DNA of 64,000 nucleotides from Synchiropus splendidus. Lineage: Eukaryota > Chordata > Actinopteri > Syngnathiformes > Callionymidae. This document shows positions 12,901 to 23,480 of the stretch, piece by piece (the stretch's first letter is position 1; each line of letters opens with the position of its first letter). A program made the position numbers and the translations under genes. A model generated the notes under the pieces. It saw nothing but the letters and a program-made list of their open reading frames with translations. It was not told the origin of the DNA and searched no databases. Location: assembly GCF_027744825.2 (NCBI RefSeq), contig NC_071334.1:70593437-70657436 (forward strand). The letters are read 5' to 3'.

Positions 12901-15900
12901 TGTCAAGTAAAGTTCAGCTAGTTTGAGTCTGTCTGTTCAACTGTGACCGTGATGGAAACGCGCTGTCATGAACCGTGATGCGTCGTACAAGTATAAGTAC
13001 AAGTGGGACCAGAGATTCTGCTGTGAAGCTCTAGAGTCCAAGACCCTGGAGCCCTGGATCATCTGTGTTAAGAACCTGCGGCACTTGTGAGAACAGCAGG
13101 TGAAGCTACTGAGTATGACCAGCTCCGATCCAGACGTCCGACCCACGAACCCCCCGACCCTCCACGACGTCCTTGGATGAACCCCTCAGGAAGGAGGGCG
13201 ACACCTGCATCACCCTGCTGTTGATTCAGACTGAAGCAAACCACTTCAGAGGTCTGAAGACCACCTCACCATCTGCCCCAGCTTCTCGACGCTGTCCTGG
13301 ATCAGTCCAGTGATGAACTTGTGACCGTGGGACGCCCTCATTGAAAGCCAGCTTCCACCCAGGACACTCACACCCACGCACAGTTGAGAGCCATCAGTGA
13401 CACTTCAGACTGTGGGAGGAAACCAGAGTGCCCAGAGGAAACAGGCACGTTGAGATGATACACAGAAAAGGTGGAAGCCATGAGCATCTTGGGGTCACCC
13501 CAGGGGTGGAGGGCGACAGAGAGGGAGGAGCTTGTGATCACAGGCTCGCAGCGTGGCAAGATGGCAGCGGCGGCTGAAACAAGTTCATCTGGAACGCCGC
13601 GCAATATGATGATTTTATTGACTTTGCACAAGAGTCTACTTTATGTGCCGAGCAGTAAAACAGTGGGTGACGACAACTGCCGGCTCGGCACCGCAGACTG
13701 GAGCAGGCTGCCACCACCTGCCTCGGTTGTCGGTCAGCGCCACCTGGAGTGGAGGAGAAGATGAAAGGGTTGAGGAGGACACCCAGTCCAGTTGGGCTCA
13801 AACAAGGCGCTCACGTTTCCTCCCAGGGTCCCAGGCTCCACCTTGAGGAGACAAGACCCGGACTGACCCGCATACGTGGGCGAGGGCTTCAGCAAGGACA
13901 GGAAGTGGGAGCTTCAGCAAGGACACTGTGAGGTGACTCTGGACCTGGACCCGCAGAACCAACCTCTCGGATGGTTGGGCTCAGTCCAGACCAGCGTCTC
14001 AGTCCAGGTGGCTCCGGACAGTTCAGAATCTGTTGTGAGTTTTTGTCCAGTGGGAGGAAACCTGGAGCTCATAGGCCTGAACACCTCTGAGGGTGGGGCC
14101 AGCATCTGCTCATCGCTCCCTCAGGACCTCCAATCACAGTGCAGCAGCCATGAAACTGGCACGTCGGCGCCAGCTCACTCCCTTCCACTGACCCTTGACA
14201 CTGCTGGGATGACATCATGGCTGTGACTCACTGGGAGCATCAGATATTGATCCAGGACGAGCTCCGTCCCATCAGGCCGCAGGTCATGTGACCCCTCTCT
14301 CTTCTGACTCCAGCTGCGCGTCAGGGAAACACAGCGTGACGCTCGAGTTTTTTCGACAGGACGAGGACCCTCACGTGAATCTTCCGGTTCCCTCCTAGTA
14401 TGTTTTCATGTGTTTATCTTGGGCCCATCACTCACTCGAGTCAGCTGACTGATGCTGACTCCATGTTGCCGCGCTAGTTTCCCATTATAAACAACATTAC
14501 TCACAGTTCCCCCTTATCTGAGTTCTATCACAGACTCGGTTGCCGTGACCCGGGAAGCTCAGAACCGCGGCAGCTGAACACGTGAGCGTGTTTGCTGAGT
14601 CCTAACCCTAACCCTAACCGTCCCTGAGAACCTGAGAGTCCCACACACATCCAAGTGAGTCCGTGTGACAGGACAGACTCAGGGACTCAAGCTACACAGC
14701 AGCAGGACTTCTGGGTCAGAACCGTGGGTAAAGCAGCTCGGAAGAACCTGGACACCACACCACGCAACACCGATGGTGAGGAGGCCAGTTCACGTCACGA
14801 GTCAGAAGGTGAGTAGCCGTCAGGAGGACAAGTGCTCCGCCTGGAGGAAGACCATTTGATGACCTTGTCTCCGGATCACATGAGCCACATACGACGCTCC
14901 AGGTAGCCTGTGACACATGAGGCTGACTGGATCTTGATGAGGCGTGTGAAACCCCCGGCAGAACTCTGCGCTGGCTCCAGTCTTCCTCATCAGTCGTCGC
15001 TGTAGCCACTGAGTACGGTGGCTGAGAAGTGCAAAACACTTTTACAAACTTTTCACAGCATTTTCATCCCTGCATTTTTAGGTTTATTTCCAAGTTTGTA
15101 AATGTGTTTCCAGAGGATGCAAATTTGCCAGAGAATCGTAGTCCAGTGTACCAATCGTGGGGGGATCGCCAGGGAGGCGACTAAATAAAAGATGTTGAAA
15201 TTTACAAACTGTGAAAACACATTTTGGAAATGGAATAACAAAAAAAATATTTTGCTAAAACAGTTTGTAAATGTCTTTTGCCCTTCCCAGCCACCGTAAC
15301 TGAGTCGAGTCCCATCACGCGCACTGACCCTTCAGGTCTAAACCAAAGAAAAAAAGACTTCCACAGTGGCGGCCGCTGTTCCTGCTCTGGGATCTGTGTC
15401 ACAACACTTCCTGTCGGCGCCGCCCCCACAGGAAGTCTGGCAGCTGTTATTGCTGCAATAATTGAGTTGGGACAGAGCAGATAGAAGGTCAGCGGCGACC
15501 GCGGCGGACGACAGGAAGCTGAGAGCAGCGCGCGACACATGACAGATGGCAGCGCCCCAGAGGTGACACCAGGGACCCCTGGGGCCACTCCTCAGGCGGG
15601 GACATCTGAGACTCCAGTGTTGAGGAGTCTCGGTCCCAGCACCATGCTCACACTGGACTCACGAGTCACTGGAGTCAGGGGCAGGTCAGTGGCTCTGTGA
15701 GCTCATCCAAGCACCAGGGTCAGAGTCATGTCGGGCTGCAACGATGAGTTGACGTCATCGATAACGTCGACAACAAAAATTCGTCCAACTCTTGTGTGTC
15801 GATGCGTCGTGTTGGTGTAAAGACACACGGGCCGCAGGACGGGCATCCAGAACTGGTTGTTATTGAGAAGCAGTGAGGAACGATCACCTTCTCTGAATCA

Positions 15901-18404
15901 TTAGGATATGTTCATTTCTGCTCCTTTCATTGGTTCCTGACTGAGGTCCGAGTCCAACTGACCTCCGTCCCAGGCTCCGCCTCACCACCTCCCACTCAGC
16001 GCCTCCGTCACAGTCACGGAGGAGTTGGAGCGGCGTAGTGTTCAAAAGTCTGGTTTGGTTTTGTTAGTGAAGATGACGCGTCTGAAGGACGAGCAAAGCC
16101 CTCCACACCATGGTAGAGTGACGGGAGAGAGTTTGGTCTGTGACGCCACACAGCTAACAGCTAGCATGTGGGTTAGCACGCAGCTAACTTGTTAGTTGGA
16201 TGCAGTGAAGTGTCCTCAGTGTCTCTCTCCTCCTGAACTGAACTAGTGACTAGCTACACTGAACACGTGCTTTCAGGTTATGACTCAAATAAGACCTTTG
16301 GATGTGGATCAGATGTTAGATATGGGAGACACATGTGCAGAGTGATGACTTTAAATCCTTCTCAGGGACCAATAGAGAGCTCCGTTCTAAAGAGCCGCAG
16401 CTCTCTGTCCACGGCTTCATGCTCCACAGGGTGAAGACATGTTCCTGTGTCATGATGTTAACACACTTGTTTAATAATGTGTGGCGTCTGAGTGTCACAG
16501 TGAGAGGATATTAGCAGCTTTAGGTTCAACAGAAATTCAAAATAGCTCCAAACAAAGGTCATCGCGACGAGTCGACTAATGGAAAAAATCATGAACAGAT
16601 TAGTCGGCACCAAAATAATCGTTAGCTGCAGCCCTAGAGTCATGGCCGCGGCGCTTTGACTCGCTAGGTAGCGGCACACAGGTCTGAACACAACAGTCCC
16701 TGACACACGGGTCCGTCTCAGGCATCGGGATGGTGAGCTGACCTCGGGACCTCTGGCTCTGTCAAGGTCATCCTGGAGCTCAAGGCTCGCGGCGCTGATC
16801 CGTGCACTGTGTTCGCATCTCTGACATCAAGGCATCTGCACAGCCTCCACTCTGGAGGAGCCGAGTCGCAAGTCCTGTCGAGGCCCACATGGCCCGAGCC
16901 CGGCCAGAACCAGACGTCGGCGATAGCATCAGCCTGGAATGCATCGAGCAGGTTTGTTTTGACGCGGGCCGCAGGCGCGGGTCCGACTGGATCCCGGAGA
17001 CATCGACTCTGTGACGTGCCAGAGTGACTCATGAGCCGCACACCCGTGACTCATGTTGACAAGCGAGTTTATTCCCACCAAAGTCAACAGCAGACGTCAG
17101 AGCCGCCCGCAGGAAGCCAGCGAGGAATCACTGGGCAAACAGACGCGAGGACACGGCGTCCCGACAGCGCTCCTGACACTGGGCTCATCCCAACCTTCTG
17201 AGTCACCTCACTGCTCCACAGCAGAAGAGCCAGTGGAGGGAAACCACACAGGTGAGAGACGCTTCAACGAGAACAGACTGTGACTGAGACGAAGCACCTG
17301 CAGAGTTACGACGTGATCCCATGAGAAAGGTGGAAATATGTGGATCACGTGTGGAATTGAAGTACGTAAGAAATGGATGGAAATTATGGGTGGGATTCGA
17401 TTAAAAAATTAATCTAGTTAATGAGAGAATTTGTGATGAATTCATCTCAATTCATCTCAGTTCAATGGCATCAGAATATTTGCCACAAGAAGCCACATTT
17501 TTCAGTGTGAATGAATCTGGTCTATAACTGAATCCAATGATGGAGCCGAACAGACATTTAGACAACAACATATTGTTTATTCTGCACCAGTCTGACAATA
17601 AACCACCATGATGCTCTGTTCAAGTCTTGATCTCGCCCGAGTTCAACTGAAGCTCTGTTCAAGTCTTGATCTCACCCAGGTTCAACTGAAGCTCTGTTCA
17701 AGTCTTCATCTCACCCGAGTTCAACTGAAGCTCTGTTCAAGTCTCGATCTCACCCGAGTTCAACCGAAGCTCTGTTCAAGTCTTGATCTCACCCGAGTTC
17801 AACTGAAGCTCTGTTCAAGTCTTGATCTCACCCGAGTTCAACTGAAGCTCTGTTCAAGTCTCGATCTCGCCCGAGTTCAACCGAAGCTCTGTTCAAGTCT
17901 CGATCTCGCCCGAGTTCAACCGAAGCTCTGTTCAAGTCTCGATCTAGCCCGAGTTCAACCGAAGCTCTGTTCAAGTCTCGATCTCGCCCGAGTTCAACTG
18001 AAGCTCTGTTCAAGTCTCGATCTCGCCCGAGTTCAACCGAAGCTCTGTTCAAGTCTCGAGAATATCTGGATCAGAATGTCCAGTCCATTCAGAGTGGTGG
18101 AAACCCTGGACATAGTGTAGAGAAAAACCTCCCTGAACCAAAGCAAACAGATGCTTTTGTTTGCTTAGGTTCAGGGAGGATTCCTCCATGTTTGTTGTTG
18201 TTGTTCTCATCCTAGCTGCCAGGTGTCTGCTGCATCAGTGGCATCAGTGGAGCAGGAACTCCTGCACTGACAGAGGGTCCCTGCTGTCTGGAGAGCAAAC
18301 TGGTCCGTTCAATTCAATAAAATTAAATTATCTTTGTTGTAATTAATTAATCGTAATAATGTGGTAATTAATCAATCGTAATTAACTTGTTGAAGTCCCA
18401 TCAC

Positions 18405-18477
<73 letters not shown>

Positions 18478-20854
18478 ACAATTTCATGTTGAGTAACAGA
18501 TTCAATATAAAAATGAAGATGGTGAAAAATGACAAATAAAAAAGGGAAATGGAAGAAAAGATGAGGCGCAGGTGCAGAGTGTGGCGGGAAAAATGGTGTG
18601 AATACGGAGAAAACCAGAGGATCGTGTGTTTCTATCAGCACATGAACACGAACCAAGGAAGGAAGGACGAGACTCTGACCGGCTTGGTGTTCACTCATGC
18701 CGCCACTAGATGTCACTCACGCCTACAGCTGCAACCATCCAGCGTCAGAACCAGACGTGAACCTTGAACCGTGGCGACTGGACCAGGTGAATCATTTAGA
18801 GCACACTCACGCTTGAGCGGTGTGTCAGTGTGTGAGAGCTGAAACTGAGAGAGAGAACTGAGACTCTAAACAAGTCCGATTCGGACGTGTCGGCTCCTGT
18901 CTCAACTGCCGCATGTTTGCATGTGATTTGCATACGAGCTGACGCCCGGCGACCACCTGACCTGGATCCACCTTCACCCCCCACCCCACCCCCACCCAAG
19001 TCTACTGGCTGTCAATCATTTCAGCGAGCAGCTACTGATTCGTAGACTCCAGTGGAGGGATGAGTGAGGCAGAGCTGCTGGGTTCATCAAAACAACGTTA
19101 GCGACATGCTAACTCTTCTGGCTGCGAGGTGAAGGAAATACATCTGGGTCAGAAGACAGCAATCCTGAGAGCACATAGTCCCGATTGTCTCCGGCCCGGA
19201 CCTTAAGTGAAAGGAATTCCAGAGTCCCGACTCGCGATCCCATGACGCCGTTCTCTGGCGTGTTGTCTCGCACGCTACAATGACACCCGGGGTCAGAGTC
19301 CACACGCTCCTGAGGACGTGTGTCCTGCTCTCTGCAGGTTCCAGTGCCAGAGAAGGTTCTGGGTGAGAGGGTTCTGTCAGCCGGACCTGCCCACTGGAGC
19401 AGCTCCACCAGAGTCTCAGACTCCTCTGAAGGTGGAACGTGGGTGTTTGGCTGTGAGGAGGATCAGCACCTCTGAGTCCAGACCACAATCCTGTCCTCAG
19501 TCTTAGACCTCCTGGGAGAAAAGCTCTGGGACGGACTGAAGGAACGACGAGGTTCACCAAGCTCCAGATGCCCCATGACACCTTCCCACACAGCTGCGCT
19601 CTTCACTGAGTCTCTGATCGACGACTGCTGTCCTCAGATTCATGGAGTCCACTGGATCAGACCCTGAGCTCCGAGCACAAACGGCTGCCAGCTGTACTCA
19701 CCCCCCCACCACATCCATCCTATTACCCGACGCTGCTAATAAAAACCTTTATCTGCTGTTGTGGCTCCTCTAGGTTTGATGACCTCACAATGGTTCATCT
19801 GGCCACCGGGTTCACGGACCTCACAAGCAGCTGTGTGGTATCACCCCCCCCCGTGACCCCGCACCCCGGGTGGCCACAAATCTGCTGCTCACATGAGCAG
19901 ACAAAACGATGACAAGGCACTTGTTTTGTCTCACTCTGATCCGTCACAACCGTCAGCAGGTCACATGACCGCAGCTCACTGCCTTCAGCGGCTTCAGTGC
20001 TAAAGTGGAACTTCACGCTGAAAACAACAGCCAGACCATGGTCTCCGCCTGCGTCACGTGACCGCTCACAGTCAGCCGGAGAACTTTGCGCTGCTCAGAC
20101 TCCAGGGGGCGCCAAAAAGCCCATCCTACTTCTGACACCACTCCAAACGCTCACTGTCGTGCCACCTGCTGGAACACCGCCAGTCCGCGGGCCATGGATT
20201 GACGCCGCCGGGAGTCAAGGCGCAGAGTCCTGTCCAGTAACTCCTGCAGTCATTGCTCGTGAAGCAAGAGGCGTTCCGTTATTCTAGAAGTTTGACACTG
20301 AGGGACGACGTGAGCTTCAACCTACTGGACCTTCACGATTGATGACTCGTGCCTGCTTTGTCTTCCGACACCGAACTGTCACCAGAGTGGCGCTGAAAAC
20401 CTCCAGTGCGGCGGAGCCTGCGGTGCGGGCCACAGCCTCTCACGGGCTTTTGCTTGTGTCAACACGGTGTCATGGGTTGAACCTTAACACCATGTGCACC
20501 GACATCCAACAGTGACGCGGTGAATCGCCACGCCACTCCACCATGAACCTGTCAAATCCGGCTTCAAAACCAAAGCGTCTTTGACGTCCATGCTTGAGAA
20601 GAAGCGTGGTAGCACTAGAAGGTTCGAGGACGCTGCCTCGTTCAGCTCATCTGCGGTTTGTTTTGGTGGGAATCACGTGATTTGAGGGCATCAAACCCAA
20701 GTAGCAGCGCGTCATCCCGACGGCCCGGTGAGGTGGCCGTGGTCAGGTGCCGCACCTGGAGCCCACACGCCGCAACACTCACATATCTGCGGAGCTTCTT
20801 CTCCGGCGGCGACTTCCTCAGCCAGCCCTGCAGGACGACCTCTCCGCCGCTCAT
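1..20854 (-). CDS. gab2: GAB2, GRB2-associated binding protein 2 (spliced, 3' part missing)
   Basis: Docking adaptor of receptor tyrosine kinase and cytokine signalling; its PH domain binds membrane phosphoinositides and its tail recruits GRB2, PI3K p85 and SHP2. Six exons were assembled by GT/AG sites and phase: 20854-20783, 8791-8491, 3858-3639, 2131-1566, 543-446, 100-1. They give about 452 residues. The start is ATG at 20854, giving [20 protein letters not shown] as in GAB proteins. The PH domain is split over exons 1-2 (residues about 5-117). Exon 4 holds the GRB2 SH3-binding core [11 protein letters not shown] and a RRNTLPA motif (a 14-3-3 site in mammalian GAB2). Exon 6 has YVPM, a YxxM PI3K-binding site. 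PH-domain wording ([33 protein letters not shown]) matches GAB2 better than GAB1 or GAB3. The SHP2-binding C-terminus lies beyond the left edge. Confidence 0.95.
101..445 (-). other. GAB2 intron 5
   Basis: A 345-bp intron with short TG-rich runs around 270-300 and 355-372. I see no gene, RNA or mobile element in it. Confidence 0.8.
446..543 (-). CDS. gab2: GAB2 coding exon 5
   Basis: A 98-bp exon with acceptor TGCTCAG|GCTCG and donor TATCTG|GTGAG. It encodes [18 protein letters not shown] followed by [14 protein letters not shown], aligning with the SSCETYEYPQ to SDGVGSFL part of mammalian GAB2. It was recognised from splice sites and phase (enters at phase 1, leaves at phase 0). Confidence 0.85.
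601..1365. repeat. 28-bp minisatellite in GAB2 intron 4
   Basis: About 27 head-to-tail copies of a 28-bp unit with the core CCAGCTACTGGCTACATG followed by CTAGCTTAGC. Variants (CCCGCTATCGG, GTCCAGCTACTGG, CCCATCTACTGG) recur in blocks, showing higher-order duplication of several units at once. The array fills most of the intron between exons 4 and 5. Confidence 0.95.
1566..2131 (-). CDS. gab2: GAB2 coding exon 4 (proline-rich, GRB2-binding)
   Basis: Acceptor GTTTCAG|GAGTGCC, donor CACCGAG|GTGAAT. It encodes residues about 199-386: [20 protein letters not shown], a [12 protein letters not shown] block, [24 protein letters not shown], then [11 protein letters not shown] (atypical GRB2 C-SH3 ligand) and [12 protein letters not shown]. 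The open frame continues past the donor into the intron, but GAB2 homology stops exactly at LHRG. Confidence 0.95.
2132..3638 (-). other. GAB2 intron 3
   Basis: A 1.5-kb intron. It contains the RNA polymerase III B-box-like sequence at 2827-2837 and otherwise unique sequence. No conserved open frame is seen. Confidence 0.7.
2800..2900 (+). repeat. possible tRNA-derived SINE remnant
   Basis: GGTTCGATTCC at 2827-2837 is a good tRNA T-loop/B-box, flanked by GGGG and CCCC that could form the T stem. No convincing A box or full cloverleaf is visible upstream, so at most this is a tRNA-related SINE fragment. Confidence 0.2.
3639..3858 (-). CDS. gab2: GAB2 coding exon 3
   Basis: Acceptor CTCTGCAG|ACGGAC, donor GCACG|GTGAG. 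It encodes residues about 125-198, a low-complexity serine-rich linker after the PH domain, ending with [13 protein letters not shown] and [18 protein letters not shown]. These match mammalian GAB2 SSQPTLFTFEPPV and QEYLYLHQCISRRAENAR. Phases 1 and 2 fit both neighbours. Confidence 0.93.
4430..4785. repeat. (GA)n-rich purine tract
   Basis: About 350 bp of imperfect GAGA/GGGA on the plus strand, including a pure (GA)n run at about 4619-4654. It generates spurious Ser/Leu and Arg/Glu open frames. A long homopurine strand in an intron can adopt triplex structures; that is inference only. Confidence 0.9.
6373..6639. mobile_element. short hAT-like MITE (array-less copy of the 39-bp-array element)
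   Basis: The left end is TAGTGGTGGGACTTTAAT and the right end, read inward, is TAGGAGTGAGATTTTAAA, an imperfect terminal inverted repeat. The 3' half (about 6480-6590) is the reverse complement of sequence near 17440-17545 and 53830-53930. The internal 39-bp array present in those copies is missing here. Flanking octamers atatatat and atacatat may be a target duplication with one mismatch. Confidence 0.75.
6650..7140. repeat. CA-microsatellite-associated dispersed repeat, copy 1 (two inverted halves)
   Basis: A (TG)n run at 6656-6675 and (CA)n runs at 6922-6953 and 7122-7144 bracket two inverted half-copies. Each carries GAGGCTGGGGAAAGGGTGAT or its complement and a GGTCCCCAC motif. The same block recurs at about 35100, 41210, 41730, 47657, 47850 and 51872. 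Confidence 0.8.
8491..8791 (-). CDS. gab2: GAB2 coding exon 2 (most of PH domain)
   Basis: Acceptor CCCCGCAG|GCCTGG, donor AGCG|GTACG, phase 1. It encodes residues 25-124: [20 protein letters not shown], then [19 protein letters not shown], a [14 protein letters not shown] stretch with the conserved PH-domain tryptophan, and [10 protein letters not shown]. This is the best-conserved part of the visible protein. Confidence 0.96.
9522..10045. mobile_element. dispersed repeat, copy A (inverted relative to 28290)
   Basis: About 500 bp matching the reverse complement of 28290-28775 almost throughout, including a (CTGT)n run at about 9823-9847 and a CTTTATTTAGGGCTTCAATG core. The left end TAGGTTTGGGTGATAG resembles hAT-type termini. 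No transposase frame is present, so a non-autonomous DNA element is likely. Confidence 0.7.
11690..12030. repeat. degenerate GGTCCAGACC/AGACCC array
   Basis: About 340 bp of loosely repeated CCAGACCCAG and AGGTCCAGACC words without a fixed period. It is similar in style to the GGTCC-rich array at 40205-40860. Confidence 0.75.
14597..14618. repeat. short interstitial telomere-like repeat
   Basis: Three tandem copies of the CCTAAC/CTAACC word occur in a row. This equals the vertebrate telomere hexamer but is only three units long. Confidence 0.6.
15731..16636. mobile_element. non-autonomous hAT-type transposon with 8-bp target duplication
   Basis: The left end is TCGGGCTGCAACGATGAGT and the right end, read inward, is TAGGGCTGCAGCTAACGATT; both continue into GTCGAC/GTCGACTAAT-like subterminal sequence. 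The identical octamer GAGTCATG flanks both ends (15723-15730 and 16637-16644). Eight-bp duplications and TAGGGCTGCA-type ends are typical of hAT elements of fish genomes. The 906-bp interior has no transposase frame. Confidence 0.88.
17385..18406. mobile_element. hAT-like element carrying a 39-bp tandem array (copy 2)
   Basis: The ends are TATGGGTGGGATTCGATT and, inward from the right, TAGTGATGGGACTTCAAC. Between them lie a conserved left arm, a 39-bp array (about 17610-18057) and a conserved right arm. Both arms match copy 3 at 53772-54661 closely. It sits next to a (TA)n tract. Confidence 0.8.
17610..18057. repeat. 39-bp minisatellite inside copy 2
   Basis: About 11 units of 39 bp with the core GAAGCTCTGTTCAAGTCTCG and CTCGCCCGAGTTCAAC. 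The period is 13 codons, so the array stays open on both strands ([13 protein letters not shown] on plus), which explains the long frame here. No start context or homology supports a protein. Confidence 0.93.
18409..18472. repeat. (TA)n microsatellite
   Basis: A pure (TA)n run of about 32 units directly adjoining the right end of the array-bearing element. Confidence 0.95.
20783..20854 (-). CDS. gab2: GAB2 coding exon 1
   Basis: Encodes residues 1-24, from the initiator methionine to RRY at the start of the PH domain. The donor is TAT|GTGAGT, phase 0. The surrounding sequence is CpG-rich, as expected for a first exon. No other ATG in frame upstream gives a GAB-like N-terminus. Confidence 0.95.
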
Positions 20855-21350
20855 CGTGTCTCCTCCTCCTCTTCCTCACTGGCTCATGACGGTTGCTGCA
20901 GCAGGTTAAAGAGCCGCCGGCGCTTCCGTCCCGGGTCCCCCCATCCGACGAAGAGCCACTCCTCGGTGAGACGGCAGAGCTCCAACGACCTCCGGGATGT
21001 GGGTCAGCGGCGGCGGCGCCCGGAGAGCGGAGCGGAGCGGAGGGTGGACTCGACTGATGCGGCGAGGAAGTGTCACACTTTGTTTTCCAACTCTCACCAC
21101 GCCCACAGGCGGGAGGGCGGGGCCGCTGCCGCGCGCCTCCTTTACCAGTCACGAACCAGACGCGGCACTTTCTCGCAGATGCGTCGCTGAACTGGAGCTG
21201 GGCGAGTCCAGGAAGCGCCGCTCAAGACACCGCGGCTCCGGCTCCAAGTGAGCTCGACGTGCAGAGGTTTCAACTGCCACCGCGTGAGTTTGGGACGGGC
21301 GGGAAAGATTGGAGAGGACCGCCATCTAGTGGAGCGCGCGTGCCATGAGC
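20855..21350 (-). promoter_or_regulatory. GAB2 5' UTR and CpG-rich promoter region
   Basis: CpG density is high directly upstream of the GAB2 ATG (for example GGCGGCGGCGCCCGGAG and repeated CGGAG on the plus strand near 21005-21050), much above the intron background. A CpG-island promoter is expected for this gene. The transcription start is not determined. Confidence 0.6.
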
Positions 21351-23480
21351 AACATCGCTCCAGAAGCTCGGCTCTCATGAGCGTTTTTCCACCTTCTGCT
21401 GCTTCAGCCGTCACCCAGCATGGCTGCTGAGTCTGTGTGCACCTCTCAAGTGAATCGTGAAAGCTGAAAGGAAAACTCACAGCCGCTCACAGTTCCAACT
21501 TCCACCCAAATACTCCCAAGACACTTGAATGAACGTGTGTGTCAGGTCCAACAGCCGCATCTCCAGTGACGCGTTGCAAGTGTGATGGGTTTTATGTTTA
21601 ACTTTTACATCCAGTCTGTTAAAAGGCTCAGCCATGATGCTTCATACTTCTTTCAGAAGCTGGCAGAGTGGCGGCAGCTGTGACTCATGTTCTCTTCTGT
21701 GTTCGATGTTGGTCCTCGATGGTTCAGCATCCGGGAAGAAAATCAGGTCTGTAGAGTCATTTGGTTCCGAGTTAGGTAGCTGTACAGTTCCTTCACAAGA
21801 AGCACACACTGAAGCACAAGACCTGTTCCCCGCTTTCAGGGAACTAAAATCCATCTGTTTTGCAGGTCTGTCCCTGGGTTGGATGCCAGTGATACCTGAG
21901 GTAGCAGTATGTCTGCGGTGATGAGGTCACATGGGTCTGCTCTCGACCTCCATCCTCTGGTGCGCCTGCACTTCATAGTCAGAAATGCTGTTGTTTTCCC
22001 ATCTGCTGGCCACGTCCGGATCATCCAATGGTCAAGTGTGGCACAGCGTCTCGGTCGGCAACATCTCAGCCATGACATGCGACCACAGCTACCAGCAGAC
22101 CACCTCTCTCTCTGGGGTTTTAGCTCCCACACAGCTGAGCAGAGGATTGATGAGCTTGGTCGCAACATTCCAAAACACAGTTCACACGTTCAATCGATCA
22201 AAGTGAAACAATAACGCTATCTGAATATTAAATATGAAGTATCAAAGATCAGGCTGATAATCGTGGAAATTATATATTATAGGGCCAATAATCACAGCAT
22301 ATGACGCCAATAAATACAAAACACATAATTAATTTACAGCTATAATAATCACCAACTGTAATGTTCCCCCCAAATCAATTTTCAAAATAAAGATGCGATC
22401 GCAAATGAACGTTTTCTGGGTTCCTTTGCTAGAGTTCTATCTTTATTTTCTTCTGCTCGATTTCAGTGACAACAACATTCTTGTTTATATATTGTAGTGT
22501 ATGGACTGTTTATTCCACGGCAGTGACATCACCTGTTGTGCCAGCGCGTTGATCTGTCTGTCTAAAGTGACGCTCCGACCACTTGCTGGTAAGGTTGTGT
22601 TGTACGAAGCTCTGCCTCTGTTTGGATTATTTGCAAAGACACCACATATATTTACACTGGAGCGACGTGTCATCACTTTAACAGTGCAAACTGGTGTCTC
22701 CTCCTTTGACTTTAACGCAATGCAGTCAGAGCTCGACCTGTTCCAAGATGGCCGCTCTGTAGGCACGTCACTCCAGGAAGGCAGCTGATCCAGCAACAGA
22801 CACGCGCGCTGTGCAACCCGGAAATTGGTGTTGTGACGTCGGTCTGAACTCCGAATAGCTTGTTTAACTTTAAGAAAACAGCCGTTTCTAACCATCTGAC
22901 AAGGAGAGACGGTGGAAACAGTTAGGCCGAGGAAAGGCTGACGTCACACACCATTCTGTGGTTCTGGTCCGTCAGGATGGTTTGGAGCTATTAAGCGCCG
23001 GATGGAATGTGATTGTTTTTCAAGTGTAACTTTTACACGCAGTTATCGTAAGGGAGCGACGCAGTCAGCTCCTGATACACCTCCTTATGTAAGCTTTTTA
23101 ATCGTCCACTTCCGATCGTCAGGTCTTCTGAGCGGTTTGTGGAGATGACGGATGGATGTTTCAGTTAAGGCAGGTGCCGCCGCCGCCGCCGCAACATCAC
23201 AGCGCCGGCTTTGTGGCGGTGCTGTCTTGGTCGACGGAGCTGGTCTTGGATCAGTCCTGCTGGAGGACACGCGCCCCGCTGTTCCTCCTCCTCCTCGTGT
23301 TTCCTGTTGTGTTGATTGTTTTACAGGCGATTTTGCGGCGCTCTGACCGAACAACTGTTCTGCGGACAGTGTTTCCTGATTGTTTTGAATTGGCTCTCAC
23401 GGGGAGTCACGTCTGCTGAGCCTCGCTTGATTTGGGTGTGTTTGCCGCTGACTCGAGGTCCCGCTTCACAGGCGCCCGTG
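21351..23480. other. GAB2-MAML2 intergenic region
   Basis: About 2 kb between two divergent genes. 21600-22200 is unique with no convincing coding. 22210-22500 is AT-rich. 22700-22880 has promoter-like words (CCAAGATGGCCGC at 22743 and TGACGTC at 22834). No frame has recognisable homology. Confidence 0.6.

Larger units (their letters stand above)
8792..20782 (-). other. GAB2 intron 1
   Basis: The largest GAB2 intron here (12 kb). It contains a dispersed repeat at 9522-10045, a degenerate AGACCC/GGTCC array at 11690-12030, a telomere-like triplet at 14600, the hAT-type element at 15731-16636, the 39-bp-array element at 17385-18406 and a (TA)n tract. The segments 10050-11690, 12040-14590 and 18480-20780 hold no gene that I can recognise. 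Confidence 0.7.

Noticed and set aside
17608..18120. 170-codon frame of 13-residue repeats, also at 53986-54381
   Set aside because: The 39-bp period keeps all frames open; there is no homology and the units vary without regard to codons.
20783..20854. GAB1 or GAB3 instead of GAB2
   Set aside because: The linker and tail blocks ([36 protein letters not shown]) follow GAB2.
21642..22214. Overlapping frames of 70-110 codons upstream of GAB2
   Set aside because: No start context, splice structure or recognisable homology; looked for transposase motifs and found none.
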